From the NCBI GenBank assembly GCA_947649495.1, contig CANSRU010000005.1, positions 1 to 64,000 of the forward strand: a stretch of DNA of 64,000 bases, read 5' to 3'. Source of the stretch: an uncultured Porphyromonadaceae bacterium. Lineage in GTDB: Bacteria > Bacteroidota > Bacteroidia > Bacteroidales > Muribaculaceae. The notes below the pieces were generated by a model. It had not been told where the DNA came from, ran no database searches, and saw only the letters and a list, made by a program, of their open reading frames with translations. This document shows positions 16,373 to 24,871 of this stretch, piece after piece. Positions within the stretch are counted from its first letter, which is position 1, and the number at the start of each line of letters is the position of its first letter. The position numbers and the translations under genes are program-made.

Positions 16373-18175
16373 ATGGATGCAGAACAAAAATATTCCGTAA
16401 ATCACTATTTAGTATCTAATCTTTTGAATTTAGTGAATATCAAGGAGATTGCTATTCCGGAAATTCAACGTCCATTTGTGTGGGACGCAGCAAAGGTGAG
16501 AGACTTGATTGACAGCCTTTATCAAGGATACCCGATTGGATACATTGTCACATGGCAAAATCCAGATGTCAAGTTAAAAGACGGAACTACTTCTGCCGGC
16601 AAAAAGATTTTAATCGACGGCCAGCAACGTGTAACCGCACTCACAGCTGCAATTTTAGGTCACACAGTAAAAAACACGGACTATGAGGATGTTCGAATAA
16701 AAATTGCATTCAATCCCATAGAGCGACGTTTTGAGGTAAGTAATCCTGCTATACAAAAAGATGTGACTTGGATTGCAGACATTGCGCCATTCTTAAGCGG
16801 AGAACAGAAGCAAAGTGCCCTACGCAAGTCCTATTGTTCATTAAACCACAATATGGATGATGATGAATTTGATGAGATTCTTGAAGGATTAAAGGATATA
16901 AAGAAGAAAGAAGTCGGTGTTATTCAACTTGCAGGAAATCTTGACATAGATGCTGTAACTGAAATTTTTATCCGAATAAACAGTCAGGGAGTGCCGTTGA
17001 GCCAAGCCGACTTCGTAATGTCGAAAATAGCAGCCAATGAGACCTATGGCGGTAATCTTTTGAGAAAATGCATTGACCATTTCAGTCATCTCACCGTCAA
17101 ACCTGAATTTTATGGGAAGTTAAAAGAGAATGACACCGAATTTGTCAACTCTGAATACTTCACTGCTGTCAGCTGGCTTCGCAACGAAAATGACGATATA
17201 TACGACCCTTCCTATGTCGACATTTTGCGTGTGGCCTTCACCTATAAATTCTCACGTGGCAAAATGAGCGATCTTGTGAGTTTGCTTTCAGGACGAAACT
17301 TTGAGACGCGTGGATTCGAGCAAAGCATTGAAGAAAACACTTATAAGGAGCTGAAAGCAGGCATCATGGACTTCATAAACGAAACTAATTTCAAACGTTT
17401 CCTTATGATTATCCGTTCTGCCGGGTTCTGCCACACCAAACTCATCCGCTCCCAGAACGTTCTCAATTTTGGCTACATACTTTATCTCAAACTTCGAGCG
17501 CTAAAATATCCACCCGAAAAGATTGAAAAATATGTGCGTCGGTGGATAGTGATGTCCTTCTTGACCGGTCGTTACAGCAGTAGTCCTGAATCGCAATTTG
17601 ACTACGACATTAAGCAGACAGACTCACGACCATTTGAAGAATTTTTGAAAGACGTAGAGGAAGCCCGCCTTTCAGATGCGTTCTGGGATGTTGAGTTATT
17701 GCAACGCCTTGACACGTCTGTGTCAAGCAGCCCGGTGTTTAATGTTTTTCTTGCCTCCCAATGCAAGATGAATGCCCGCGGATTTCTATCCACAGACATA
17801 ACAGTGAAAGACCTAATTGAACAGCGTGGGGACGTTCACCACATATTTCCACGTCAATACCTGAAAGACAACGGATTTACGCGTGGACAATACAACCAAG
17901 TAGCCAATTATGCTTACGTCCAGTCTGAGATAAACATTAAAATAGGCAAAAAATCGCCAGCTGATTATCTCGGATATGTTGCCGAGGTGCAATGTGACGG
18001 AGGCGAATATCGGTATGGCGGAATCAATGACAAGGAAATGCTTATCGCCAATATGAACGAAAACTGTATTCCTGCCAACACCCCATCCATGTCTATAGCA
18101 GATTATTCAGAATTTTTATCTGAAAGACGTATGCTTATAGCCAAACGGCTCAAAGAGTATTATTTCTCCTTATAA
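16373..18175 (+). CDS. DUF262 / HNH (GmrSD-like) protein
   Basis: 600 aa from ATG 16373 (the frame opens one codon earlier at TTG). The N-terminal DUF262 domain shows IPEIQRPFVWD (28-38), a DSLYQGYPIG segment, and ILIDGQQRVTAL with Asp82-Arg86, the ParB/GmrS-like nucleotidase motif. The C-terminal part has a DUF1524-type HNH core, GDVHHIFPRQYL near 488, with NYAYVQSEINIKIG downstream. Fused DUF262-DUF1524 proteins are type IV, modification-dependent restriction enzymes that cut phage DNA carrying modified bases; the target here cannot be predicted. Both halves look intact. It appears to be monocistronic. Confidence 0.85.
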   Translation: MDAEQKYSVNHYLVSNLLNLVNIKEIAIPEIQRPFVWDAAKVRDLIDSLYQGYPIGYIVTWQNPDVKLKDGTTSAGKKILIDGQQRVTALTAAILGHTVKNTDYEDVRIKIAFNPIERRFEVSNPAIQKDVTWIADIAPFLSGEQKQSALRKSYCSLNHNMDDDEFDEILEGLKDIKKKEVGVIQLAGNLDIDAVTEIFIRINSQGVPLSQADFVMSKIAANETYGGNLLRKCIDHFSHLTVKPEFYGKLKENDTEFVNSEYFTAVSWLRNENDDIYDPSYVDILRVAFTYKFSRGKMSDLVSLLSGRNFETRGFEQSIEENTYKELKAGIMDFINETNFKRFLMIIRSAGFCHTKLIRSQNVLNFGYILYLKLRALKYPPEKIEKYVRRWIVMSFLTGRYSSSPESQFDYDIKQTDSRPFEEFLKDVEEARLSDAFWDVELLQRLDTSVSSSPVFNVFLASQCKMNARGFLSTDITVKDLIEQRGDVHHIFPRQYLKDNGFTRGQYNQVANYAYVQSEINIKIGKKSPADYLGYVAEVQCDGGEYRYGGINDKEMLIANMNENCIPANTPSMSIADYSEFLSERRMLIAKRLKEYYFSL

Positions 18176-18260
18176 CAAATTTTTATTTACATCAAGGCGA
18201 TAAAGTTTGAGCTGCGAAAATACCATGGCTGAGTCCCGATTTTCCAGATTGGGAGAGGAA

Positions 18261-18404
18261 GGACGGGCACATTACCATTAGTAAGCCAAGGAACACGATG
18301 AAACCGGGTTCGAGAAATATCGCATCATTCAAGACCGTCTATTCCAATCCGACTTCGACCGTTTTAATGAAGATAACCTCCTCCTTCTTGACCTCTATAA
18401 ATAA
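18261..18404 (+). pseudogene. Remnant of a RhuM-like C-terminus
   Basis: The reading DGHITIS (from 18261) and then, after a one-base shift near 18281-18283, AKEHDETGFEKYRIIQDRLF followed by QSDFDRF up to TAA at 18402-18404 resembles the C-terminal tail of longer RhuM or Fic-associated proteins. No start or body remains. The rest of the 238-bp gap before the next gene shows nothing recognisable. Confidence 0.45.
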
Positions 18405-18413
18405 TAAAAACAC

Positions 18414-19511
18414 ATGAAAACAGATAAAGAATATCCCGCCACACACTCAATGTGGACTGCGTGGTTCGCAATCGATATAGATGGGAATGTGGCCATTATG
18501 GAATGTGATGATAATGGGCCATCTCCCATTGCCGCGCCTAAAGATGAATCATCAGATAGCCTATTGCATGAAACACTTACTGATTCCGAGAATAGAATAA
18601 AATACACAGACGAGCAATTGTTGCTTATGATGAAACACAGTATTACTCCGCAAGAATATATAAAGGATGACTACAATTATGAAAACATATGGGGAAACAT
18701 ATGTCAAATCAATCCTGAAAAACTGTCTTTGCTCAAAGAGGCAGCTGCACAGAATCCTGAAAACGTGCTAATTTGTCTGTCTGAAAACTTAAATTTGTGG
18801 TATATTTCCTTTTCAATGCCTCATTTCCTATACAATAGTGGAGACTCAAGGTATCGACCTACAAAGAAAAGAGTAGAGGAAAATAAAAACGCAAAACGCC
18901 TATATAAAAAGATTTTTGATGAGGGTGTATTTAAAAGAATGGTTGATTTATCATGGCCATTGGGTTATGATAACGAAGACGAAATTATGGATGGCCAAAT
19001 CCATAAATCCGATTCTCCATTGACTCTATACTTTCAACAATACGATTATCGTCAACCTTCAGAAAGGATGCACACACTTCCAGATAATATGTCTGTTAAA
19101 GAGTCGCAACTTTCGGAAAATTTGCGAAATAAAGCTATCCGTTTGCCATTGCGCTTCAGTGAACATGATAAGATTCAGATTGGAGAGTTTGTCGCCTCCA
19201 ATTATATGGATAGCAACGATGACTGGGAGGTAGACGGCCAACGTGCCACTATTGCAAAATTGCCCGACGGAGATTTTTATTTTGTTGGTAATGGGTGCCT
19301 GTTCAGTCCAATTCCAATGGAAGAGGCTTTTGATTCTCACGAGACGAGGTTCATACCTTATTACAAGGATTCCTCTGCCGAATATAGAATCAATGGTAAG
19401 CGAGGTTTCTTAAAATCAGGGAACGGACCTTTTGAGAAAGTAGGAAGTTTTGAAGTCTATGAGCCCAAAGACACAGATATAATTGAAAAAATTGAGCCCT
19501 ACGATGATTGA
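18414..19511 (+). CDS. Unknown protein coupled to a radical SAM gene
   Basis: 365 aa, no recognised family. The N-terminus (HSMWTAWFAIDIDGNVAIME followed by CDDNGPSP) resembles the start of uncharacterised Bacteroidetes proteins with the pattern HSMxTxWFAxDxDGNVA. There is no signal peptide or membrane segment. The middle is helical and charged, the C-terminal 130 residues look beta-rich (EVDGQRATIAKLPDGDFYFV and nearby). The stop overlaps the radical SAM start by 8 bp, so the two are probably translated together and may act as a pair, for example target and modifying enzyme, or partner subunits. This is inference from the arrangement only. Confidence 0.75.
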   Translation: MKTDKEYPATHSMWTAWFAIDIDGNVAIMECDDNGPSPIAAPKDESSDSLLHETLTDSENRIKYTDEQLLLMMKHSITPQEYIKDDYNYENIWGNICQINPEKLSLLKEAAAQNPENVLICLSENLNLWYISFSMPHFLYNSGDSRYRPTKKRVEENKNAKRLYKKIFDEGVFKRMVDLSWPLGYDNEDEIMDGQIHKSDSPLTLYFQQYDYRQPSERMHTLPDNMSVKESQLSENLRNKAIRLPLRFSEHDKIQIGEFVASNYMDSNDDWEVDGQRATIAKLPDGDFYFVGNGCLFSPIPMEEAFDSHETRFIPYYKDSSAEYRINGKRGFLKSGNGPFEKVGSFEVYEPKDTDIIEKIEPYDD

Positions 19512-20253
19512 ACTTCTTTCCATCGATTTATCCAACTTCTGCTCTAAAGAGTGTGATTTTTGCTATAATCACAGCAATAAGGAGGGTAATGTGGCGTGGA
19601 CACCTGCTGAAGTCATCGGGTTTGCATCAGATTGCATTGCCAATGGAGTAAAAGCAGTATCGCTTGGAGGTGGAGAGCCACTTGAATATGACGGTGTTTT
19701 CGAAATCATAGCACAATTGCAACCGCTGGCTTATCTGTCCTTGACAACAAATGGTTTGCCTCTGGAAGATTCCAATGTCTGGGGCCAACTTATTCAACAT
19801 ACTCCGGATAAGATTCATATCACAATACACCATCCTAATGAAGTTCAAGAGGTTGAGCGAGTAAAAAGACAAATTCGCAGATTGGCAGCAACATCCATCA
19901 AGCCCGGAGTGAATCTACTTGTAGCGAATGACCAAATTGAATATTGTCGCAATGTGTATCAACAACTTTTGGAATATCTATCTCCTTCACATATTATACT
20001 TGTTCCGCATAGATTTTCCAAAACCCCGACACCGAAACAGATGGCATATATCGCAGACGGCCAACCATTCCAAAGCGCTTCTTGTCTTCTCGGATGTAAA
20101 CCACCAACTAACTTTGTGTCTGTTTCATGGGACAAAAAAGTGAATTTTTGTAGCTATGCCGGAGGGAAACAACCAATGGAGAGTTTGACATATCAAGGAA
20201 TAATCGATGCTTTGGATAGGATTAAATTCCAAACATGTGCCATACTTATCTAA
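19504..20253 (+). CDS. Radical SAM protein
   Basis: 249 aa from ATG 19504; the frame is open from TTG 19483. The iron-sulfur motif is FCSKECDFCYNHS (CxxxCxxC, an allowed radical SAM spacing). GGGEPLEY follows as the SAM-binding GGE-type motif, then SLTTNGLPL. Three more cysteines lie late (SCLLGCKP and NFCSYAGG), which may bind an auxiliary cluster, and one near the end (FQTCAILI). Radical SAM enzymes generate a 5'-deoxyadenosyl radical for difficult modifications. In this island the partner is the overlapping 365-aa protein. The length is short, so the C-terminus could be trimmed. Confidence 0.85.
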   Translation: MIELLSIDLSNFCSKECDFCYNHSNKEGNVAWTPAEVIGFASDCIANGVKAVSLGGGEPLEYDGVFEIIAQLQPLAYLSLTTNGLPLEDSNVWGQLIQHTPDKIHITIHHPNEVQEVERVKRQIRRLAATSIKPGVNLLVANDQIEYCRNVYQQLLEYLSPSHIILVPHRFSKTPTPKQMAYIADGQPFQSASCLLGCKPPTNFVSVSWDKKVNFCSYAGGKQPMESLTYQGIIDALDRIKFQTCAILI

Positions 20254-20310
20254 AATTTCAACCCCTTTTGCCATTGTATGTTCCATAGTCAGATAATGGT
20301 GATTGAATCA

Positions 20311-20560
20311 GTTGGCTGTCTACCGTAATTTTATTAACTTCGCATAAGACATAACGACCGCATGTCCGGCATAGGTGCTCAGCATGTGTTGCGATTAAGC
20401 AAGTTCACACGCGAGCCCTTCGTGGTTTTAAGTCCGCAAAACGGCCGCAGAAATGCCGCGGAGGAGACTCTAGTACAGCTTAACTCAAGCACTATTGCAA
20501 ATCAGCATTTTAGCAATCACTGCATCGCTGGTAACAGGCAATTAAAGATAGAAACGATAA
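20311..20560 (+). repeat. Conserved promoter-leader repeat, copy B (before the HNH gene)
   Basis: Related to 34-270. The promoter boxes GTTG (20311-20314) and TAACTTCG (20335-20342) have the same 20-bp spacing. A stem-loop at 20361-20386 pairs CATG with CATG and GGCA with TGCT (one G.U) around the same TAGG loop as copy A. Copy B has an extra ~35 nt near 20388-20425. The open frame that runs through it from 20362 (MSGIGAQ...) is probably fortuitous, because copy A conserves the bases but not that frame. Confidence 0.7.
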
Positions 20561-20562
20561 TT

Positions 20563-21375
20563 ATGCAAAAGTGGATAATATCAGCAAACAGCAAAATATA
20601 TAATCATGCTGCTGCATTTGATAAGTATGGCTATATTGATTGGACGCAGAAAGTGAAATATTCTGTAGGTGATGAAGTGTATATTTATTGTACCAAGCCA
20701 TATAAAAGAATTATGTACAAAACGAAAGTCATAGCAGTTGGCATGACTTGTGATAAAATAACGGATGACAAGGAGTTTTGGCACGATTTAGAAAAATACA
20801 AAAAGGAACGCTTCGGTATATTCGTTAGATTAAAATTTATAGAACGGTCAGATAACATTAACTTGACACTGGAAAAGCTATGTGCAAATGGTCTTAAAGC
20901 AGCTCCTCAAGGCCCTGTCAAGATGAAAAAAGAGTTATCAGATTATGTAAATATTTATTTTAGTGACACACTGGACTCCTATTCACTGGGGGAAGAAGAA
21001 ATACCACAGAATTGCTATGAAGGGGCTAAGTATTCTATCTTAGTAAATAAATATGAGCGAAGTTCTATCGCAAGAATGAAGTGTATTGAAAAATATGGTT
21101 GCAAATGTTCTGTATGTGGCTTTGATTTTGAAAAAGAATATGGAGAACTAGGAAAAGGCTTTATTCATATCCACCATATTGTACCTATCGCGAGAATCGG
21201 AAAAGAATATAAAATAGATTATGAAAAGGATTTAATACCAGTATGCCCAAATTGTCATGCAATGCTTCATAGAAAACTACATGGGGATAACATAACCGTT
21301 GACGTACTAAAAAATTTATTGCATATAAAAAGAATAGATGGAAATAATCAATCATCCTTATCCAGCAGCGATTAG
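20563..21375 (+). CDS. EVE/PUA-like domain HNH endonuclease
   Basis: 270 aa from ATG 20563, chosen because the upstream part of the open frame is the conserved leader. The N-terminal ~130 residues (KWIISANSKIYNHAAAFDKY, then VGDEVYIYC and YKTKVIAVG) look like an EVE/ASCH-type PUA fold, which reads modified bases. The C-terminal HNH domain has CSVCGFDF, HIHHIVPIA and DLIPVCPNCHAMLHR, with both zinc CxxC pairs and the HH catalytic motif. The architecture suggests a modification-dependent (type IV, McrA-like) restriction enzyme. The end overlaps the next gene by 38 bp. Confidence 0.85.
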   Translation: MQKWIISANSKIYNHAAAFDKYGYIDWTQKVKYSVGDEVYIYCTKPYKRIMYKTKVIAVGMTCDKITDDKEFWHDLEKYKKERFGIFVRLKFIERSDNINLTLEKLCANGLKAAPQGPVKMKKELSDYVNIYFSDTLDSYSLGEEEIPQNCYEGAKYSILVNKYERSSIARMKCIEKYGCKCSVCGFDFEKEYGELGKGFIHIHHIVPIARIGKEYKIDYEKDLIPVCPNCHAMLHRKLHGDNITVDVLKNLLHIKRIDGNNQSSLSSSD

Positions 21376-21961
21376 ACATACGAATTTATCCGCACTTGGG
21401 AGATACCTTTTGAAGAACTCCTTGCTTAAAGGTCTTATACTTGACTTTGGGTATAGTTTCGGCTTTGATACAGATGAATTAAAAAGACAAGGATATGACG
21501 TTACAGGTTACGACTATTATTATCGCCCGGATTATCCAGAAAGTAAGTTTAACACAATCATCTGTAACTATGTTCTAAATGTCTTAGAGCCATACGCACA
21601 AGCGGAAGTGTTGATGAATGTGACCAACTTATTGCATCCCAAAGGCACAGCCTATTTCGCGGTTCGTCGAGATTTAGCTGAAGAAGGTTTCCGACTTCAC
21701 GCTATTCACAAACAATATACCTATCAATGTAATGTCCGATTGCCATTTGAAAGTTTAATATGTAATAATAGTTACGAACTATACATATATAATCACTTCA
21801 ATAAATTTCCGAAAGTTGAAGGTGAGCGTTGTCCATTATGCCGTCTTTCCCGACGGGTAGAAATAATTTGTAAAATTGCCACTTGTGTGGCTTTTTATGA
21901 CGGCTATCCTGTCTATCAGGGATACGCTTTGATTATCCCAATATATCACGTGGCCTCATAA
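21338..21961 (+). CDS. Class I SAM methyltransferase-HIT fusion, truncated in the HIT domain
   Basis: 207 aa. The start MEIINHPYPAAIRHTNLS and the motif-I region LILDFGYSFGFDTDELKRQG match bifunctional methyltransferase/HIT proteins, then NYVLNVLEP and AYFAVRRDL follow. The HIT half begins at CPLCRLSRRVEI, continues to VYQGYALIIPIYHVAS, and stops before the HxHxH nucleotide-binding triad. The motif I reads DFGYSFG where DFGCGxG is usual. Full-length members are, from memory, nearly twice this size, so this is likely a truncated gene whose methyltransferase half may still work. It begins inside the HNH gene, as if that gene had been inserted at its 5' end. Confidence 0.75.
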   Translation: MEIINHPYPAAIRHTNLSALGRYLLKNSLLKGLILDFGYSFGFDTDELKRQGYDVTGYDYYYRPDYPESKFNTIICNYVLNVLEPYAQAEVLMNVTNLLHPKGTAYFAVRRDLAEEGFRLHAIHKQYTYQCNVRLPFESLICNNSYELYIYNHFNKFPKVEGERCPLCRLSRRVEIICKIATCVAFYDGYPVYQGYALIIPIYHVAS

Positions 21962-21991
21962 TATCTAATCCGATACATCATAATTAGCAAT

Positions 21992-24871
21992 ATGAACCCT
22001 GTACAGTTATCAAATCTCCAACATATTCAGTCTGCATCACAATCAGGCAAGTTGGTTATATTCGTAGGCGCCGGAGTTTCTGTAAATTCCGGTATACCCT
22101 CATGGCGTGGATTAATTGACGCAATAAAAAAAGAACTCCCAAAATCATTAAGAAATGAAGCAGATGATTTAAAAATAGCCCAAATGTATAAAGACTCAAG
22201 GGGATGCAAGGAATATATGGACAAAGTTAAGGAAACGCTAAGATATAACCAAGCCATACCAAATCCGATTCATAAGGCAATTATTGATTTACTTCCAGTC
22301 CATCTTATTACAACGAACTATGATGATCTTCTCGAACAGGAGATTAAAAAGGAGTATCGTCAATTTTCAATAATACGTCAAGACTCTGATTTGCCTAATA
22401 TGTCATATCCAAATGCATTAGTAAAAATGCACGGAGATTTCGCTACAAACAATATAATCTTGGCAGAAGATGATTATTATGCATATCCCCGAAAATTTGC
22501 ACTAATTAGGGCGTATATCCAATCATTGTTTGCAAGTAAACTAGTCGTATTTGTTGGATTCTCATTTGCAGACTTGAATCTAAAAATTATTCTTGATGAA
22601 GTTAGAGAGATATTAAACGAACAAATGCAACCGGTATATCTCATTTCAGATGAAAAACCCGATGAAGCAACTCTCAAATATTTTAATAACAAAAAGGTTC
22701 GTATCGTACATATCGAAAATGTGGACACGAACACAATGCTTAAAAAATGTAAAATCGCGCATTCTCCCATTGTAAACAAATTACATCCTAAGGGACAGTA
22801 CGTTTGGGACATACTTAGTATAATTAAGTCTTATGACTTTGCAGAAGAACCTGATCTAATAAGTTATATCTTCAATAAGCTTAATCGCTATAAAGATGAA
22901 ATGCGAGTATATGGCAGAGGCCTTCGTTATTTTTTTCCTCATAGACTTGAGCGATTTATATGGAATGAACATTCTGATGGTTTGCAAACATACTTACCAT
23001 ATTTTGATGAGTTGGCAAAAAAATTAAGTAGCAGAGAGGGACAAGTGACGTTTATCAAAAAGTATGGAAAAGATTCTTGCAGAGACTTCTTAAGATTAGC
23101 TTATTATAATTATTTATATTCCATTGATAGTTTGAGAGTAATTGCTGATTATTCATCGCATGGATTACGAAATTTAATCACACCCAATGTATCGGATTAT
23201 ATTGCGACATTCAATTTTGAAGCATTATCTGGTAAACTAAAAGAATTATCCAATCGAGATATAGCATGCACAATTGACGATTTAGAATATGGTTATGCAT
23301 TCTATAAACTAGGAAACTATTATCGTGCTTATCAGGAATTTGATAAAATTCTTCCGCTTGCATGGGAGAAAGGGAAATATATTCTCTACTTTATCTGTTT
23401 ATATAATATTTATACGCTCCGTCACCTAATACGCAATCAATTTATCTGGGAAGAGAATCCAGATGTCGATATAGATAAATTAGTTAAAAAGCTTAATGAG
23501 ATTGATTTACAAAGGACATTGGATAAACTGCCCATACCATTTGAAATACGCAGAATTTTTCAAGATGTGCTTGGCAATAAATACATAGGTGAACATGCTG
23601 CTGAAACGGAAGAGCTCAAAGAGAAATTACACAAACAAAAAAAATCATCTCAACGTGGAGGTATTTCTATGAATAGACATATTGTATCGTTGGAAGGTAA
23701 GTATGAACGGGAAATTAGATTTGGAAAGTATAACTATATATTGAATGATGTCGGCAAACTATTTTATTCAGTGACTCGTAACACGGTATTCGGGATACTC
23801 AACAGTTATGCTACAAAAGATAGGGAAAGGAATAATCAGAATTATCATTTTCAAAACTCAAGGATTGAATCTCTAGGCATCTCTGAACTTGAGATATTGA
23901 TTTTCGGTTTGGGCAATAAGGAATTACGCGAAGCTTGTCTGCAATATGAAGTAGACGACTTTAAGATGGACGAATCTGGACGAAATTATATATTGAGCTG
24001 CTTAAATCACTTGAAGAGTGGGCATTTCAAGAAGTATAGCACATCTCTAATACGTAATTCGTTGTTAAATTTACTGTATATAATTTCTCGTAGTGAAGTT
24101 ATCGCAGATTTGAATATTGCTGGATTATATGCAGTAGTAAACGAATTACTTACTTATCAATATACCTTAGATTTAGGACTTTTTTTAGAAACTATAATAT
24201 CTAAATATCCTCCCCAAAAAGAAATCGCCTACTCTTTACTTTCTAAGATACTATCAAATTTTATTAGCTATGACCGATTTGAGGATACAATAGAAAAACT
24301 ATGTCTGCTTCTTAACAAGAATGGATTTATGTTTGAAACTTATCCTAAATACCTTGAAGATGAGGGCTCCCTACATATAATGCTCCCTATATATGATTTA
24401 TTAAACGAAATCGATCAAAATCGATTTATTTTGGAATTTCTACCAAGAATAACGCATTTTGGTTATTATATGCATTTCCTGTTTATGAAAAAGATTGTCC
24501 CCTCTTCGATAGATGATTTCAAAGAGCGATTATTCAGTTATTCTGAAAACTTCGAGATAAACATTTCAGCAACTTGTCATTATCTTTCAGAATGGCGAAA
24601 TAACGAATCATATAAAAGTTTTTGGAATCTAATTGATGAATATGCATTAAAGTCAGAATGCATGAAATTTTTTATAAATCCAAATCTCTATTCTAACAGC
24701 AAGAATGTCAAACCCGAGTGGATTCTAAATCTTAGAACGCCACAGATTAAAGAACTGGTAAAAAAACAACCATATGCGCACATGATGTTAGAATACATCA
24801 CACATACATATATGCCTCCAACCAAACGATTATCACTACTCAGTATATTTGAACCAGACGAAAAAGATTAA
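21992..24871 (+). CDS. SIR2-domain protein, probable NADase defence effector
   Basis: 959 aa. The SIR2 domain covers about residues 15-250: VIFVGAGVSVNSGIPSW, HLITTNYDDLLEQE with the NAD-contacting Asn/Asp, LVKMHGDF with the catalytic His, and VVFVGFSFADLNLKII. All key residues are present. The remaining ~700 residues are helical and I recognise no domain. Defence-associated sirtuins deplete NAD+ when a phage protein is sensed, causing abortive infection; the long C-terminal part would be the sensor or oligomerisation region. No partner gene is adjacent on the same strand after it. Very AT-rich, unlike the genes to the right. Confidence 0.85.
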   Translation: MNPVQLSNLQHIQSASQSGKLVIFVGAGVSVNSGIPSWRGLIDAIKKELPKSLRNEADDLKIAQMYKDSRGCKEYMDKVKETLRYNQAIPNPIHKAIIDLLPVHLITTNYDDLLEQEIKKEYRQFSIIRQDSDLPNMSYPNALVKMHGDFATNNIILAEDDYYAYPRKFALIRAYIQSLFASKLVVFVGFSFADLNLKIILDEVREILNEQMQPVYLISDEKPDEATLKYFNNKKVRIVHIENVDTNTMLKKCKIAHSPIVNKLHPKGQYVWDILSIIKSYDFAEEPDLISYIFNKLNRYKDEMRVYGRGLRYFFPHRLERFIWNEHSDGLQTYLPYFDELAKKLSSREGQVTFIKKYGKDSCRDFLRLAYYNYLYSIDSLRVIADYSSHGLRNLITPNVSDYIATFNFEALSGKLKELSNRDIACTIDDLEYGYAFYKLGNYYRAYQEFDKILPLAWEKGKYILYFICLYNIYTLRHLIRNQFIWEENPDVDIDKLVKKLNEIDLQRTLDKLPIPFEIRRIFQDVLGNKYIGEHAAETEELKEKLHKQKKSSQRGGISMNRHIVSLEGKYEREIRFGKYNYILNDVGKLFYSVTRNTVFGILNSYATKDRERNNQNYHFQNSRIESLGISELEILIFGLGNKELREACLQYEVDDFKMDESGRNYILSCLNHLKSGHFKKYSTSLIRNSLLNLLYIISRSEVIADLNIAGLYAVVNELLTYQYTLDLGLFLETIISKYPPQKEIAYSLLSKILSNFISYDRFEDTIEKLCLLLNKNGFMFETYPKYLEDEGSLHIMLPIYDLLNEIDQNRFILEFLPRITHFGYYMHFLFMKKIVPSSIDDFKERLFSYSENFEINISATCHYLSEWRNNESYKSFWNLIDEYALKSECMKFFINPNLYSNSKNVKPEWILNLRTPQIKELVKKQPYAHMMLEYITHTYMPPTKRLSLLSIFEPDEKD

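Noticed and set aside
20362..20562. N-terminal extension of the HNH protein from 20362
   Set aside because: The region is the conserved leader shared with vsr; there the bases, not the frame, are conserved. ATG 20563 matches the start of the EVE-like domain.
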